Source of the DNA: UBA6544 sp038131165
GTDB taxonomy: Bacteria > Pseudomonadota > Alphaproteobacteria > UBA8366
NCBI GenBank assembly: GCA_038131165.1
Contig: JAYPOZ010000001.1
Coordinates: 1 to 64,000, forward strand
DNA: 64,000 nt
Reading direction: 5' to 3'
Shown: piece by piece, positions 17,972 to 26,280 of the stretch
How positions within the stretch are numbered: the first letter of the stretch is position 1
Layout: every line of letters starts with the position of its first letter
The notes under the pieces: generated by a model
Database searches by the model: none
Told to the model about the DNA's origin: nothing
What the model saw: the letters and a program-made list of their open reading frames with translations, nothing else
Program-made: the position numbers and the translations under genes

Positions 17972-18384
17972 ACCCGCCACAAGCCGTCGCCGACCTTCAG
18001 GTCCATATCGTAGCGCCAATTCAGAGCATTTCCGGAAGCTTCTCCCGTCGCCACGCCGACTATATCCTCCGCCCGGCCTTCATAGGTGTTCGGTCCCGTC
18101 TTGACGATCCGCCAGATGCGCCGGTCCTGTTCGCCATCGCTGTAATCGAACCGCTCGTCCAGCACGAGCTCTCGGCCATCCCATGTGCCGGTAATGTCGA
18201 CCACAAACTGTCGACGCAAATTGCCGAATCGATCCTCGAAAATGCCCCAGGCCCGTGTCTCGCCTGAGAAATAATCCTCGATCACAAGGCGGGGCTCCGC
18301 ATCTTTAAAGTCTGTCGGTTTCATACCCGTACACCCGTTCAATACAATCAGGGCCATCGCAAACGCGGCAATGCGTGCAATCAT
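17779..18384 (-). CDS. DUF3833 family lipoprotein
   Basis: 201 residues. Signal peptide with lipobox: MIARIAAFAMALIVLNGC, lipidated Cys18. The body matches DUF3833 (FSGETRAWGIFEDRFGNLRR; RVSKFGFEIGEVTLFF), a lipocalin-like, probably outer-membrane-tethered protein. The ~27 residues after VTLFF look like an unconserved tail overlapping the NTF2-like gene. The start overlaps the MFS stop (ATGA), so it is the last gene of the five-gene operon from 23133. Probably acts with the lipid-modifying enzymes of the operon. Confidence 0.83.
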   Translation of the reverse strand: MIARIAAFAMALIVLNGCTGMKPTDFKDAEPRLVIEDYFSGETRAWGIFEDRFGNLRRQFVVDITGTWDGRELVLDERFDYSDGEQDRRIWRIVKTGPNTYEGRAEDIVGVATGEASGNALNWRYDMDLKVGDGLWRVHFNDWMFLQPSGVLVNRARVSKFGFEIGEVTLFFAKEQMSKQAANSSISRFSAGREFSRAANQ

Positions 18385-19751
18385 GTGACGGCATTCTCCA
18401 TTTCGTCGCTCTCCGAACCGCGCCGATCCAGGCGGCGCCGGATCGCGGTTTGTCGCGCGACCGTCAGCGGAAATCGCCAGACAACCGCAACCGCCATGAC
18501 CTTTATTACGACTGGGGCCAAGGCGTAGATCACTATCAGAGCATTTCGGCCAGCCTCGTTCGGGGCCGCCGGATCAAACCCCAGGGCATCCAGGCCCGGC
18601 AATGCGAGGCCGATGGCGACGGCCAAGGAGAGCTTGGTGCTCATGCCCCAGAGTGCGAATTGAATGCCCGCCCGCGCGCGCCCCGTTCGCCATTCGCCGT
18701 AATCCACGACATCCGCCTGGATCGACGGCGGCAGAACCAGATCGGCTCCGAGCGCCATCCCCGTAATCAAACAAATCAAGCCAAAGGCGATAAACCCGCC
18801 GGCCTCGATCCACGGCACCGTTACAAACGCGCCGCACGCCAGCACCATCGCCCAACACCAAGTCCGATGCTTGCCGATGCGTCCACTCAAGACCCGCCAA
18901 ATCGGCACCGACGCGACCGCCGCCAGGAAATAGGCAAGAACGAAAGCAGGTTGCACGCGATCGTCCGCTCCCAAGCCGTGTTCGAGATAAATAAAGAACA
19001 AGGCCGCCGGAATACCGTTCGCCAGCCCATTCAGAAACCAGGCGGAGAGAAGCCGCAGGAAAGGTTTGTTTCGCCGCAGAGAACGCAGCGTCTCGCGGAT
19101 CGCGCCGACATCTTCGACGGCCTCCCGCGGCTCTTCCGCCTCTGGTGCGATCCAGAGCGACAAAGGCACAAACGCAGCACCCAACAGGATTGCCGCCCAC
19201 GCTATCGCACCGATCGATTCCCTTTCGCTCCAGCCTAGTCCCGCCGTCGTCGCCGTGAGGGCACCGGCACCCAGAATGCCGATCAGTCCGATACCTTCAC
19301 GCCAGGACGTAATGCGAGTCCGCTGGTGGTAGTCCGCGCTCAACTCGGCACCCCAGGCGAAATACGGCACCGCAACCATGGTCCAGCCGGCATAAAGCAG
19401 AATCGACCAGCCCAACAGATACGCAGCGGCGACATCATTGGGCGGATTCAGGACCTGGAAAAGCCCAATACCCGCCAGCACGGCCCCGACGGCGATCCAG
19501 GGTTTCCGACGATATCCCCGCCATCCGAGCCGATCGCACAACAGTCCGACAACCGGGTCCGACACCGTATCGAACAAACGGGCCGCCAGCAGAACATATC
19601 CCGTTGTCGCCAGCCCAAGCCCCAGTTGGATCCCGTAGAGCGCCGGCAAGTGGATGTAGACCGGAATTGTGGGGAGCGCGACGACAAACGCCGGCAATGC
19701 ATAGGCGAGAACGACCCGGATGCGGAGGCGGCCTGGCGCCTCGGATGTCAT
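18381..19751 (-). CDS. MFS transporter, GPH (glycoside-pentoside-hexuronide) type
   Basis: 456 residues with about 12 membrane segments. It has the GPH-family pattern LFDTVSDPVVGLLCDRLGWR near the N-terminus and an ALGADLVLPPSIQADVVDYG stretch in the second half. It overlaps the genes on both sides (ATGA at 18381-18384 and 19748-19751). MFS genes of this type sit in the RpoE-ChrR-controlled FAD-oxidoreductase/DUF1365/Cfa operons of alphaproteobacteria. Substrate is unknown; a lipid- or sugar-related metabolite is plausible. Confidence 0.87.
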   Translation of the reverse strand: MTSEAPGRLRIRVVLAYALPAFVVALPTIPVYIHLPALYGIQLGLGLATTGYVLLAARLFDTVSDPVVGLLCDRLGWRGYRRKPWIAVGAVLAGIGLFQVLNPPNDVAAAYLLGWSILLYAGWTMVAVPYFAWGAELSADYHQRTRITSWREGIGLIGILGAGALTATTAGLGWSERESIGAIAWAAILLGAAFVPLSLWIAPEAEEPREAVEDVGAIRETLRSLRRNKPFLRLLSAWFLNGLANGIPAALFFIYLEHGLGADDRVQPAFVLAYFLAAVASVPIWRVLSGRIGKHRTWCWAMVLACGAFVTVPWIEAGGFIAFGLICLITGMALGADLVLPPSIQADVVDYGEWRTGRARAGIQFALWGMSTKLSLAVAIGLALPGLDALGFDPAAPNEAGRNALIVIYALAPVVIKVMAVAVVWRFPLTVARQTAIRRRLDRRGSESDEMENAVT

Positions 19752-20983
19752 GAACGCGCGATCACGAACTGGCCGACATCGATCTTGCCGCCGTCAAAAC
19801 CGACCTCGCAATAGGCGAGATAGTAGCGCCACATGCGGCGGAACCGCTCGTCGAAACCGAACCTTTCGATCGCGGGCCAGGAATTCTGGAAGGCTGCGTC
19901 CCATCGTCTCAGCGTTTCCGCGTAGGATCTGCCGAAATAGGAAACATCCGAGATCGACAGCCCTTGGGTGGAGAGCGCCGCGTCAAATGCCGTCGGACTC
20001 GGCAGCATACCGCCTGGAAAAATATACCGCTGAATGAAGTCCGGCGTTCGGCGATAATTGTCAAAATAGGCTTCGTCGATGGTAATCGTCTGGACGCTGG
20101 CACGGCCTCGCGGCGACAAGCATCGCCGCAACACGCCGAAGAAAGTGCGCCAGTTCGCCTCGCCCACGGCTTCAAACATCTCGATGGAGACGATCTTGTC
20201 GAAGGTCCCTTCGGCATCCCGGTAGTCCTGAATGCGAATATCGACCTTGTCGGAAAGGCCTGCCTGCGCAATACGTTTTCGCGCATAATCGGCTTGTTCC
20301 TGCGAAAGTGTCAGGCACACGATCCGGCAGCCGTACTCCCGTGCGGCAAGTTCCGCGAATCCGCCCCATCCGCAGCCGATTTCCAGGACCCGATCTTCCG
20401 CACACAATTCCAGCGCCTGTGCGATCCGGCGATACTTCCGCGCCTGCGCCTCCTGAAGCGATTCATCGAAACGCTCGAAGACGGCCGAGGAATAGGTCAT
20501 CGACGGATCCAGCCACAGCCCATAGAAATCGTTGCCGAGATCGTAATGCGCCGCGATGTTGCGCCGGCTCCCCTTCTTCGTATTCGCCCGGCGGGCATGA
20601 TGGAGCTTGTTACGCAGCCAGGTCAGCCAGGTCCCTGTCAGCGCCGGCGCCAGCGCGTCCGCGTTCAAGACGCCGATCATCAGAAGGCTTGCCAAGTTGG
20701 GCGATTCCCAATCCCCATCCATGTAGCTTTCGGCCAATCCCAAATCGCCCGACAACAGCATCCGGCGCGCGAGACGAAGATCGTTAATTTGCAGCAACGC
20801 TCGCAGGTCGGCGTTCTCCGATCCGAAAACCCGTCGCGTGCCTGACGGGAAAATCACTGTAAGGCGCCCAAACTCAATCTGGCTGAACCAGTTCGCAATC
20901 ATGCGTTCGTGCAGGCTCTGTCGCCGGATTTCCGCTGCCCGTAATTCTGCATCGGGCGTCGAAAGGGAATTCTCCACGCTCAT
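19748..20983 (-). CDS. Cyclopropane-fatty-acyl-phospholipid synthase-like SAM methyltransferase
   Basis: 411 residues. An N-terminal Cfa-type domain is followed by the SAM-binding core VLEIGCGWGGFAELAAREYG, and FDKIVSIEMFEAVGEANWRT gives the conserved ExxEAVG pocket. Substrate: unsaturated acyl chains of membrane phospholipids; product either cyclopropane or a methylated fatty acid. In Rhodobacter sphaeroides, Cfa-like genes in the RpoE-ChrR regulon affect the singlet-oxygen response and methylated/furan fatty acids, as I recall. Operon position and promoter agree with that role. Confidence 0.88.
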   Translation of the reverse strand: MSVENSLSTPDAELRAAEIRRQSLHERMIANWFSQIEFGRLTVIFPSGTRRVFGSENADLRALLQINDLRLARRMLLSGDLGLAESYMDGDWESPNLASLLMIGVLNADALAPALTGTWLTWLRNKLHHARRANTKKGSRRNIAAHYDLGNDFYGLWLDPSMTYSSAVFERFDESLQEAQARKYRRIAQALELCAEDRVLEIGCGWGGFAELAAREYGCRIVCLTLSQEQADYARKRIAQAGLSDKVDIRIQDYRDAEGTFDKIVSIEMFEAVGEANWRTFFGVLRRCLSPRGRASVQTITIDEAYFDNYRRTPDFIQRYIFPGGMLPSPTAFDAALSTQGLSISDVSYFGRSYAETLRRWDAAFQNSWPAIERFGFDERFRRMWRYYLAYCEVGFDGGKIDVGQFVIARS

Positions 20984-20989
20984 TGTATG

Positions 20990-21778
20990 TCAAACTTTCG
21001 TCGGGTTGATGGTCTCGATACTGCTTTGCACCGGCGCGGCCGCGGGCTGATGCGAGAAGACCTGCATCCCTTTGAGCCAAAGCAGCATCGCCTCCCAATG
21101 GATGGCTACGATGATCTTAACCGTCAAAAGAGGAAACGCCGCGAGGGTCCGAACGAGCGCCTTACGTGTCCACGCTCGGCGCGTCCCCTTAAAAGCCGCC
21201 GCAAGCAACAGTCCGTCGACGTCTTCTTGCCGTAGTCCACTATTGATGGCGTTGCCCGGCGGCACGATCCGGAAGTTGTAGGCCGTCTCCATCCCGATGA
21301 AAGGGGAGACATAGAGCGCCTTGTCGCAAGATTGGCGGACGACGGCGCGGCCGCTGCTCGCCACCGGGATCACATAGGTGTGGCGCTCCTGATAGGTGTT
21401 GCAGACCTCATAGAGAATTGCCGCAAGTTCCCCTTCCCGGTGGTAGCAGAAGAACACGCTCAACGGATTGAAGACATAGCCGAACATGCGGGGATAACAG
21501 AGCAGCCGGATCGGCCCGCCGTCCGGCTCCAACCCCGCAGCGCGCAAATGCGCCTCGGCCCAGGGTCGCAGCTGCGCCCCCGTCGTCGGCCCATGGTCCG
21601 CATCGTGGAAGGAAAGCGGCGCCCTGCGGTTGTAGCCGAATAGACCTCCGCGATCGAGTTCCGGCAGTTCGTCGAGATCGATCAGGAGCGAAAATACCTT
21701 ATAATTCAGACGATGGCGTTTCGGGCGCACCCGTTCATGCACCACCTCCCCCCAATAGATCGCCGAATGCGAGATCAT
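20990..21778 (-). CDS. DUF1365 family protein
   Basis: 262 residues from MISHSAIYWGEVVHERVRPK, the usual DUF1365 (COG3496) opening; the start overlaps the upstream gene (ATGA). Conserved stretches: HRLNYKVFSLLIDLDELPEL, YPRMFGYVFNPLSVFFCYHR and CNTYQERHTYV. Biochemical function is unsettled; it is nearly always found between the COG2907 FAD oxidoreductase and a Cfa-like methyltransferase, as here, so a step in fatty-acyl modification is likely. Confidence 0.9.
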   Translation of the reverse strand: MISHSAIYWGEVVHERVRPKRHRLNYKVFSLLIDLDELPELDRGGLFGYNRRAPLSFHDADHGPTTGAQLRPWAEAHLRAAGLEPDGGPIRLLCYPRMFGYVFNPLSVFFCYHREGELAAILYEVCNTYQERHTYVIPVASSGRAVVRQSCDKALYVSPFIGMETAYNFRIVPPGNAINSGLRQEDVDGLLLAAAFKGTRRAWTRKALVRTLAAFPLLTVKIIVAIHWEAMLLWLKGMQVFSHQPAAAPVQSSIETINPTKV

Positions 21779-23133
21779 GCGGCCTCCGACACCAGGTCCG
21801 GCAGGCAAATTCGGGCGCTTTCACCTTCGACCTGCCAAGGTCGCCTCACACCACCCAATTGTTCGGCGACGGCCAACCCGGACTGCAACGCATCCTCGTG
21901 AAAACCATAACCAAAGTAGCTGCCACAATACCATGTTCGGCGATTGCCTTGAAGCTCCCACAGATCCCGTTGCGAGGCGAGCGCGCCTTGGTCGTAGAAG
22001 GGGTGGGTATAATTGAACTCGCGCATTACGGTTCCTGGTGCCGGTTCACGGAAAGGATTGAGCGTGACGAAAATCTGCTCCTTCGTCTCCAAGGACTGCA
22101 GCAGATTCATCCAATAGGTCACACACAGCGGCGTACCATCGGCGTCTTCGCGACTGCCCACGAAGTTCCAGCTCGACCAGACGCGGCGGCGCTTGGGCAT
22201 CAGCGATGCATCGGTATGCAACACCGCGCGGTTGTTCGTATATCGCCAACCGCCGAGCAGCCGTTGCTCGATGGGGTCGGGATCCTGCAAGAGCTTGAAG
22301 GCTTCATCCGCGTGGGTGGCGATCACCACGTGATCGAAACTCTCCGTGGCACCGCTCGAGTCGGTAACGTCAACGCCGTTTGCGAAGCGCCGCACCGATC
22401 GAACGCCACCATGTCGCACCCGTCCGATAAAACCGGCGGTCAACCGCTTGACGTATTCGCGGCTGCCGCCGTCGACCGTTCGCCACTGAGGCCGGTCGTT
22501 GATGCTGAGCAAACCATGAGACTGGAAAAATCGGATGAATGCAGCAGCCGGATAAGCCTTCATCTCCGGTGCCGTCGTCGACCAGATCGCTGCCCCCATC
22601 GGCAGCAGATGGTCCTGAATGAAATCCTCGCCATATCCGTTCCGCGCCAGATAGTCGCCGAGCGTCACATCCGCCGCATCCGGATGGTCGAGCCAAGCCG
22701 GCGCTTCCCGGTAAAATCGCAGCAATTCTTTGACCATCCGCCAGAATCGGGGGCGGACAACGTTCAGCCTTTGCCCGAACAGGCCGTTCATATCCGTGCC
22801 GGAGTATTCCAGAACGCCGTCATCGATCGACGCGGCGAAAGACATCTCGCTGTCCTTCGTCGGAACTTCCAGAAGGTCAAACAGCGCCGTCAAATTGGGA
22901 TAATTGCGGTCATTATAGACAATAAATCCCGTGTCGACCGGAACATCGCCTCCCGCAAGCGGCGCATCGACCGTGTTCGAATGGCCACCCAAGCGAGCCT
23001 CGCGCTCATAGACCGTGACATTGTGCCGTTGATTCAGCAACCAGGCCGCCGACATGCCGGCGATTCCGGTGCCAATGACCGCTACATTCAGGGAATTTTG
23101 ATTTTCGATCGAACTAGTGCTCAATGAATTCAC
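21775..23133 (-). CDS. FAD-dependent oxidoreductase (COG2907 type)
   Basis: 452 residues, GTG start. The N-terminal FAD Rossmann motif VAVIGTGIAGMSAAWLLNQR is at ~18-37, followed by the GG motif YEREARLGGHSNTV and a C-terminal FAD-contact segment (NRRTWYCGSYFGYGFHEDAL). First gene of a five-gene overlapping operon (FAD enzyme, DUF1365, Cfa-like, MFS, DUF3833) under a TGATCC-N18 promoter at 23183-23211. It probably oxidises a membrane fatty-acyl group or carotenoid-like lipid; the exact reaction is unknown. Confidence 0.88.
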   Translation of the reverse strand: MNSLSTSSIENQNSLNVAVIGTGIAGMSAAWLLNQRHNVTVYEREARLGGHSNTVDAPLAGGDVPVDTGFIVYNDRNYPNLTALFDLLEVPTKDSEMSFAASIDDGVLEYSGTDMNGLFGQRLNVVRPRFWRMVKELLRFYREAPAWLDHPDAADVTLGDYLARNGYGEDFIQDHLLPMGAAIWSTTAPEMKAYPAAAFIRFFQSHGLLSINDRPQWRTVDGGSREYVKRLTAGFIGRVRHGGVRSVRRFANGVDVTDSSGATESFDHVVIATHADEAFKLLQDPDPIEQRLLGGWRYTNNRAVLHTDASLMPKRRRVWSSWNFVGSREDADGTPLCVTYWMNLLQSLETKEQIFVTLNPFREPAPGTVMREFNYTHPFYDQGALASQRDLWELQGNRRTWYCGSYFGYGFHEDALQSGLAVAEQLGGVRRPWQVEGESARICLPDLVSEAA

Positions 23134-23182
23134 TCGCTTAAGGCATTAAAGGCCGCAAGGTGGTATCGAACATCACAGGTAT

Positions 23183-23211
23183 GATTACGCTGATCGTCCT
23201 GTCTTGGATCA
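23183..23211 (-). promoter_or_regulatory. RpoE/ChrR-type ECF promoter for the FAD-oxidoreductase operon
   Basis: Read on the minus strand: TGATCC (23211-23206), 18-nt spacer, TAATC (23187-23183). It lies ~50 nt before the GTG of the FAD oxidoreductase gene and points away from the plus-strand sigma promoter. The -35 elements of the two promoters are about 30 nt apart, so both divergent transcripts start from one compact region. Confidence 0.72.
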
Positions 23212-23241
23212 CACTCTCCCGGTAAGCTTGGTTCTACAGAG

Positions 23242-23270
23242 TGATCCGAATGCTTGTATCCGCCGTATCA
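23242..23270 (+). promoter_or_regulatory. RpoE/ChrR-type ECF promoter for rpoE-chrR (autoregulation)
   Basis: TGATCC at 23242-23247, 18-nt spacer, TATCA at 23266-23270, followed by a leader of ~130 nt to the sigma gene. It matches the RpoE consensus as well as the other two copies, implying that the sigma factor drives its own operon. Confidence 0.7.
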
Positions 23271-23410
23271 GGGGTATGTATGGATTCGAACCTCTCCGTC
23301 ACGCGAGAATGCCGAGCCGGTCTATCGGTTCCGTCACGGCTTGGAGTTGTGCGCGCAAAAATCGCCGGGCCAGAGCGAACCTGCGCGGAACCGATGGAAA
23401 CAGACGAGAT

Positions 23411-23983
23411 ATGAGGGGAAGCGTGGAATCTCCTAATCCAAACAGCGATATGAATGCCCTTATTGCTTCAGTGGCGCAGTATAAAGATAAGGCTGCCTTC
23501 AAGACGCTGTTCGAGTATTTCGCGCCGCGGGTGAAAGCCTATTTGCAAGGTCAGGGAACGGCTTCGGATATGGCGGAAGAAGTCGTCCAGGAAACGATGG
23601 TAAATATCTGGCGCAAAGCATCTCAGTTCGATGCCACCAAGGCGTCGGCATCGACATGGATTTTCACCATCGCCCGAAATCTTAGAATTGATCTGATCAG
23701 GCGCGCGAACCGTCCGGCACCGGACATGAACGACCCTGCAATGGTACCGGAACCGGAGCCTACGGCGCCCGAACTCATATCCCGCGAGCAGGAGGCGAAA
23801 AGACTTAAACGCGCTGTCGCCAAACTCCCGGCGGAGCAACAAGAGGTGCTACGCCTTGCGTTCTTCGAGGACAAGGCGCATGCGGAAGTCGCCACTGAAC
23901 TGGGCCTTCCGCTCGGCACCGTGAAGTCCCGAATTAGATTGGCGTTCGGGCGAATCCGCACCGAACTTGGAGAAAGCCGATGA
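23411..23983 (+). CDS. rpoE: ECF RNA polymerase sigma factor, RpoE (ChrR-partner) type
   Basis: 190 residues from ATG 23411; GTG 23423 and ATG 23450 are alternatives. Region 2 (AAFKTLFEYFAPRVKAYLQG; EEVVQETMVNIWRKASQFD; STWIFTIARNLRIDLIRR) and region 4 (LPAEQQEVLRLAFFEDKAHA; LGLPLGTVKSRIRLAFGRIR) are intact. Its stop overlaps chrR (ATGA), the arrangement of the singlet-oxygen-responsive sigma-E of Rhodobacter-type bacteria (ECF11). Recognises TGATCC-N18 promoters, three of which occur within 8 kb. Expected to be held inactive by ChrR until singlet oxygen or organic peroxides appear. Confidence 0.9.
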   Translation: MRGSVESPNPNSDMNALIASVAQYKDKAAFKTLFEYFAPRVKAYLQGQGTASDMAEEVVQETMVNIWRKASQFDATKASASTWIFTIARNLRIDLIRRANRPAPDMNDPAMVPEPEPTAPELISREQEAKRLKRAVAKLPAEQQEVLRLAFFEDKAHAEVATELGLPLGTVKSRIRLAFGRIRTELGESR

Positions 23984-24639
23984 CTGTCCGACATCACCCA
24001 AGCGAAGCACTGCAACTCGATTATGCATCGGGCGCGTTGACCGAAGCATGGAGCTTGGCGGTCGCGACACACCTGGCTTTATGCCCTATCTGTCGCAAAA
24101 CCGTCGCCGGCATCGAAGCGGTTGGAGGAGCGATGCTTGCCTCGTTGGAGCCGTCGGCGGTTTCTGCCTCCGGCTTCGACTCTGTATGGGACCGTATTGG
24201 TCGCGAGGAGTGCGATACGCCGGAAATCGCGCGACCAGCCGCTGTATCGGGATCGGCCATCTTACCGTCACCGCTGCGCGATTATGTCGGGAGCGACCTT
24301 GATGGATTGGCATGGCAACGCCTCGGTTTGGGTGCTTATCAGCTGCCAATCGATATTGGGGAGGCCGGCGCGACAGCGCGATTGCTCCGCATTCCCGCAG
24401 GACGGCCCGTACCGGAACATACCCACCGAGGCCTGGAGCTGACCTTGGTGCTCTGCGGCGCCTTCTCGGACACGACCGGCGATTATGGCCCAGGGGATTT
24501 CCAGGAAGCGGACGATACCCTGAAACATCAGCCGCACGCGGCCCCGGGCGAGGATTGTGTTTGTCTCGCGGTAACGGATGCGCCGCTGTACTTCTCCAGC
24601 TTTGCCGCCCGCCTGGTGCAACCGTTGATCGGGATTTAG
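23980..24639 (+). CDS. chrR: ChrR-family zinc anti-sigma factor
   Basis: 219 residues. N-terminal zinc anti-sigma domain with His6, His31, Cys35 and Cys38, the same numbers as the zinc ligands I recall for R. sphaeroides ChrR. The C-terminal cupin carries HTHRGLE (His147, His149, Glu153) and His183, matching the second metal site, plus a CVC pair (193/195) equal to the cysteines described for R. sphaeroides at a constant offset. It should bind RpoE and release it on singlet oxygen. Start overlaps the sigma stop. Convergent with the glutathione peroxidase gene. Confidence 0.93.
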   Translation: MTVRHHPSEALQLDYASGALTEAWSLAVATHLALCPICRKTVAGIEAVGGAMLASLEPSAVSASGFDSVWDRIGREECDTPEIARPAAVSGSAILPSPLRDYVGSDLDGLAWQRLGLGAYQLPIDIGEAGATARLLRIPAGRPVPEHTHRGLELTLVLCGAFSDTTGDYGPGDFQEADDTLKHQPHAAPGEDCVCLAVTDAPLYFSSFAARLVQPLIGI

Positions 24640-24651
24640 GCGACTTCGCTG

Positions 24652-25212
24652 TCAGCCTTCGTGCGGCAGGACGCGTTCGATCGCCTTCACGAGCCGATCC
24701 GATGTGGGTGCGGTGACTGTCGAGAACCAATCGACCAATCGGCCGTCCGGCGCCACCAAATACTTATGAAAGTTCCAGCGCGGTTTCGCCTTGGCGCCGA
24801 GTTCAGCCGCCGCCCAGAGATAAAATGGATGCGCGTCCGGTCCTTTAACCTGTGTCTTTTCCGTTAGCGGGAAATCGATGTCGTAATTCACTTCGCAGAA
24901 TTTCTTGATTTGGGTTTCCGTACCCGGTTCCTGACCGCCAAAATCGTTCGACGGCACGCCGAGCACCACCAAGCCACGGTCGCGGTAGCGCCGCCAGATG
25001 CTTTGCAGGTCGGCATATTGGCCGGTGAAACCGCACTGTGATGCAGTGTTCACAACCAATACCGCCTTGCCCGCAAACGATGACAGCGGCAAGGGTTCGC
25101 CTTCGATGGAGAGGAAGCCGAAATCGTGTGCCGACCGATCCGCCGCCATTGCGATGGAAGCGGAGCCAAAGATTGAGCCAAATATCAAAACGACGATCGT
25201 CCGCAAATGCAT
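24652..25212 (-). CDS. Glutathione peroxidase (secreted, Cys type)
   Basis: 186 residues. Signal peptide (MHLRTIVVLIFGSIFGSASI-AMA) then the GPx fold: NTASQCGFTGQYADLQ with peroxidatic Cys (not Sec), the GVPSNDFGGQEPG Gln motif and WNFHKYLVAPDGR with the Trp-Asn pair. It reduces lipid or hydrogen peroxides, likely with thioredoxin-type reductants, outside the inner membrane. Peroxidases of this family belong to the RpoE-ChrR response elsewhere, but I see no TGATCC-N18 box in the 115 nt upstream. Confidence 0.92.
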   Translation of the reverse strand: MHLRTIVVLIFGSIFGSASIAMAADRSAHDFGFLSIEGEPLPLSSFAGKAVLVVNTASQCGFTGQYADLQSIWRRYRDRGLVVLGVPSNDFGGQEPGTETQIKKFCEVNYDIDFPLTEKTQVKGPDAHPFYLWAAAELGAKAKPRWNFHKYLVAPDGRLVDWFSTVTAPTSDRLVKAIERVLPHEG

Positions 25213-25327
25213 GGCGAGTTCCTCTGTCTACCTACCATATACGGCTCCGCCGAGCCATCGGATGCCACCGCCCTGGGACGGGCCGAATCCGAACGAAGCC
25301 GCGGACACTCTATACCCGCAATGCACC

Positions 25328-26197
25328 TTAAGCCCGGCCGAACTCCGCCCGCCCGTTATTGAGAACGACGATGTCGCGCTCAAGCACCTTGCACCGAAAT
25401 GCCGCAGTTCTTGTGCCCGGCTCCCGCCATATCTCGGTGCGTATCGTTTCGCCCGGGTAGACCGGCGCCGACAAGCGCACATACAGCGCTCCGAGCCGCC
25501 TCGTATCGTAATCGCAGCAACTGCGCAGGATCGCATGGCCGGCGATGCCAAACGTGCATAGACCATGCAAGATGGGTCGTGGGAACCCCGCAACCGCCGC
25601 CGCTTTCGGGTCGGCATTATGCGGATTGGGGTCGCCGTTAAGACGGTAGAGCAGCGCCTGCTGGGGCAAGGTCGGGAAATCGCAAACCATTTCCGGAGCC
25701 CGGTCGGGTATGGGATAGGGTGCCCGCACCGGATCGCTGGGGCCGCCATATCCACCGTCTCCGCGGGCAAATGTCGTATGGGTGACGCGAAAATAGGCCT
25801 TACCGGTCGCCGCATCGACCCCTGTCCGCTCCGTATAGATCAGCGCACCTTTTCCCTCGCCTTTGTCGACAATACCGGTGACCCGAGTTTGCGCCGTAAT
25901 CACGCCCTCGACCGGTATCGGCGCCAGGAACTCCACGCCCTGCTCCGCATGCAATCCGTGCTCCCAATCCAAACCCGTATCCGGCTCCCGAATCCAAAGG
26001 CCTGGGTAGGCCATGATCGCCGCCATCGTCGGAAATACCTGTAGGTTCTCCTCGTAGACAAACGGCAGCTGCCTTTCATCCATCGGGTCGGCCCCAAGGC
26101 CGATGCTGAGAGAGTACAGCATCACATCACGGGTATCGTAGGGCTGGGTGACAACCGGAAATTCGCGCGCCATCAGTTTTTCGTAATCTATCGCCAT
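25328..26197 (-). CDS. MaoC-like enoyl-CoA hydratase 2 (double hot-dog)
   Basis: 289 residues with an N-terminal MaoC_dehydratas_N-type half and a C-terminal MaoC half. The hydratase-2 motif YRLNGDPNPHNADP (catalytic Asp and His) is at ~185-198, followed by GFPRPILHGLCTFGIAGHA. This is the size and layout of peroxisomal-MFE-like (R)-specific enoyl-CoA hydratases acting on long or branched acyl-CoAs. Divergent from the acyl-CoA ligase gene, with which it shares an 83-nt promoter region, so both probably serve one fatty-acid or sterol-side-chain pathway. Confidence 0.88.
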   Translation of the reverse strand: MAIDYEKLMAREFPVVTQPYDTRDVMLYSLSIGLGADPMDERQLPFVYEENLQVFPTMAAIMAYPGLWIREPDTGLDWEHGLHAEQGVEFLAPIPVEGVITAQTRVTGIVDKGEGKGALIYTERTGVDAATGKAYFRVTHTTFARGDGGYGGPSDPVRAPYPIPDRAPEMVCDFPTLPQQALLYRLNGDPNPHNADPKAAAVAGFPRPILHGLCTFGIAGHAILRSCCDYDTRRLGALYVRLSAPVYPGETIRTEIWREPGTRTAAFRCKVLERDIVVLNNGRAEFGRA

Positions 26198-26280
26198 AAA
26201 CGCATTCGCTCCTTCGACTTGGCCGGTCTATATCATAGCGCTGACATTCCGTTCGCCAACCGAACCTGCGACCCTTGCCG

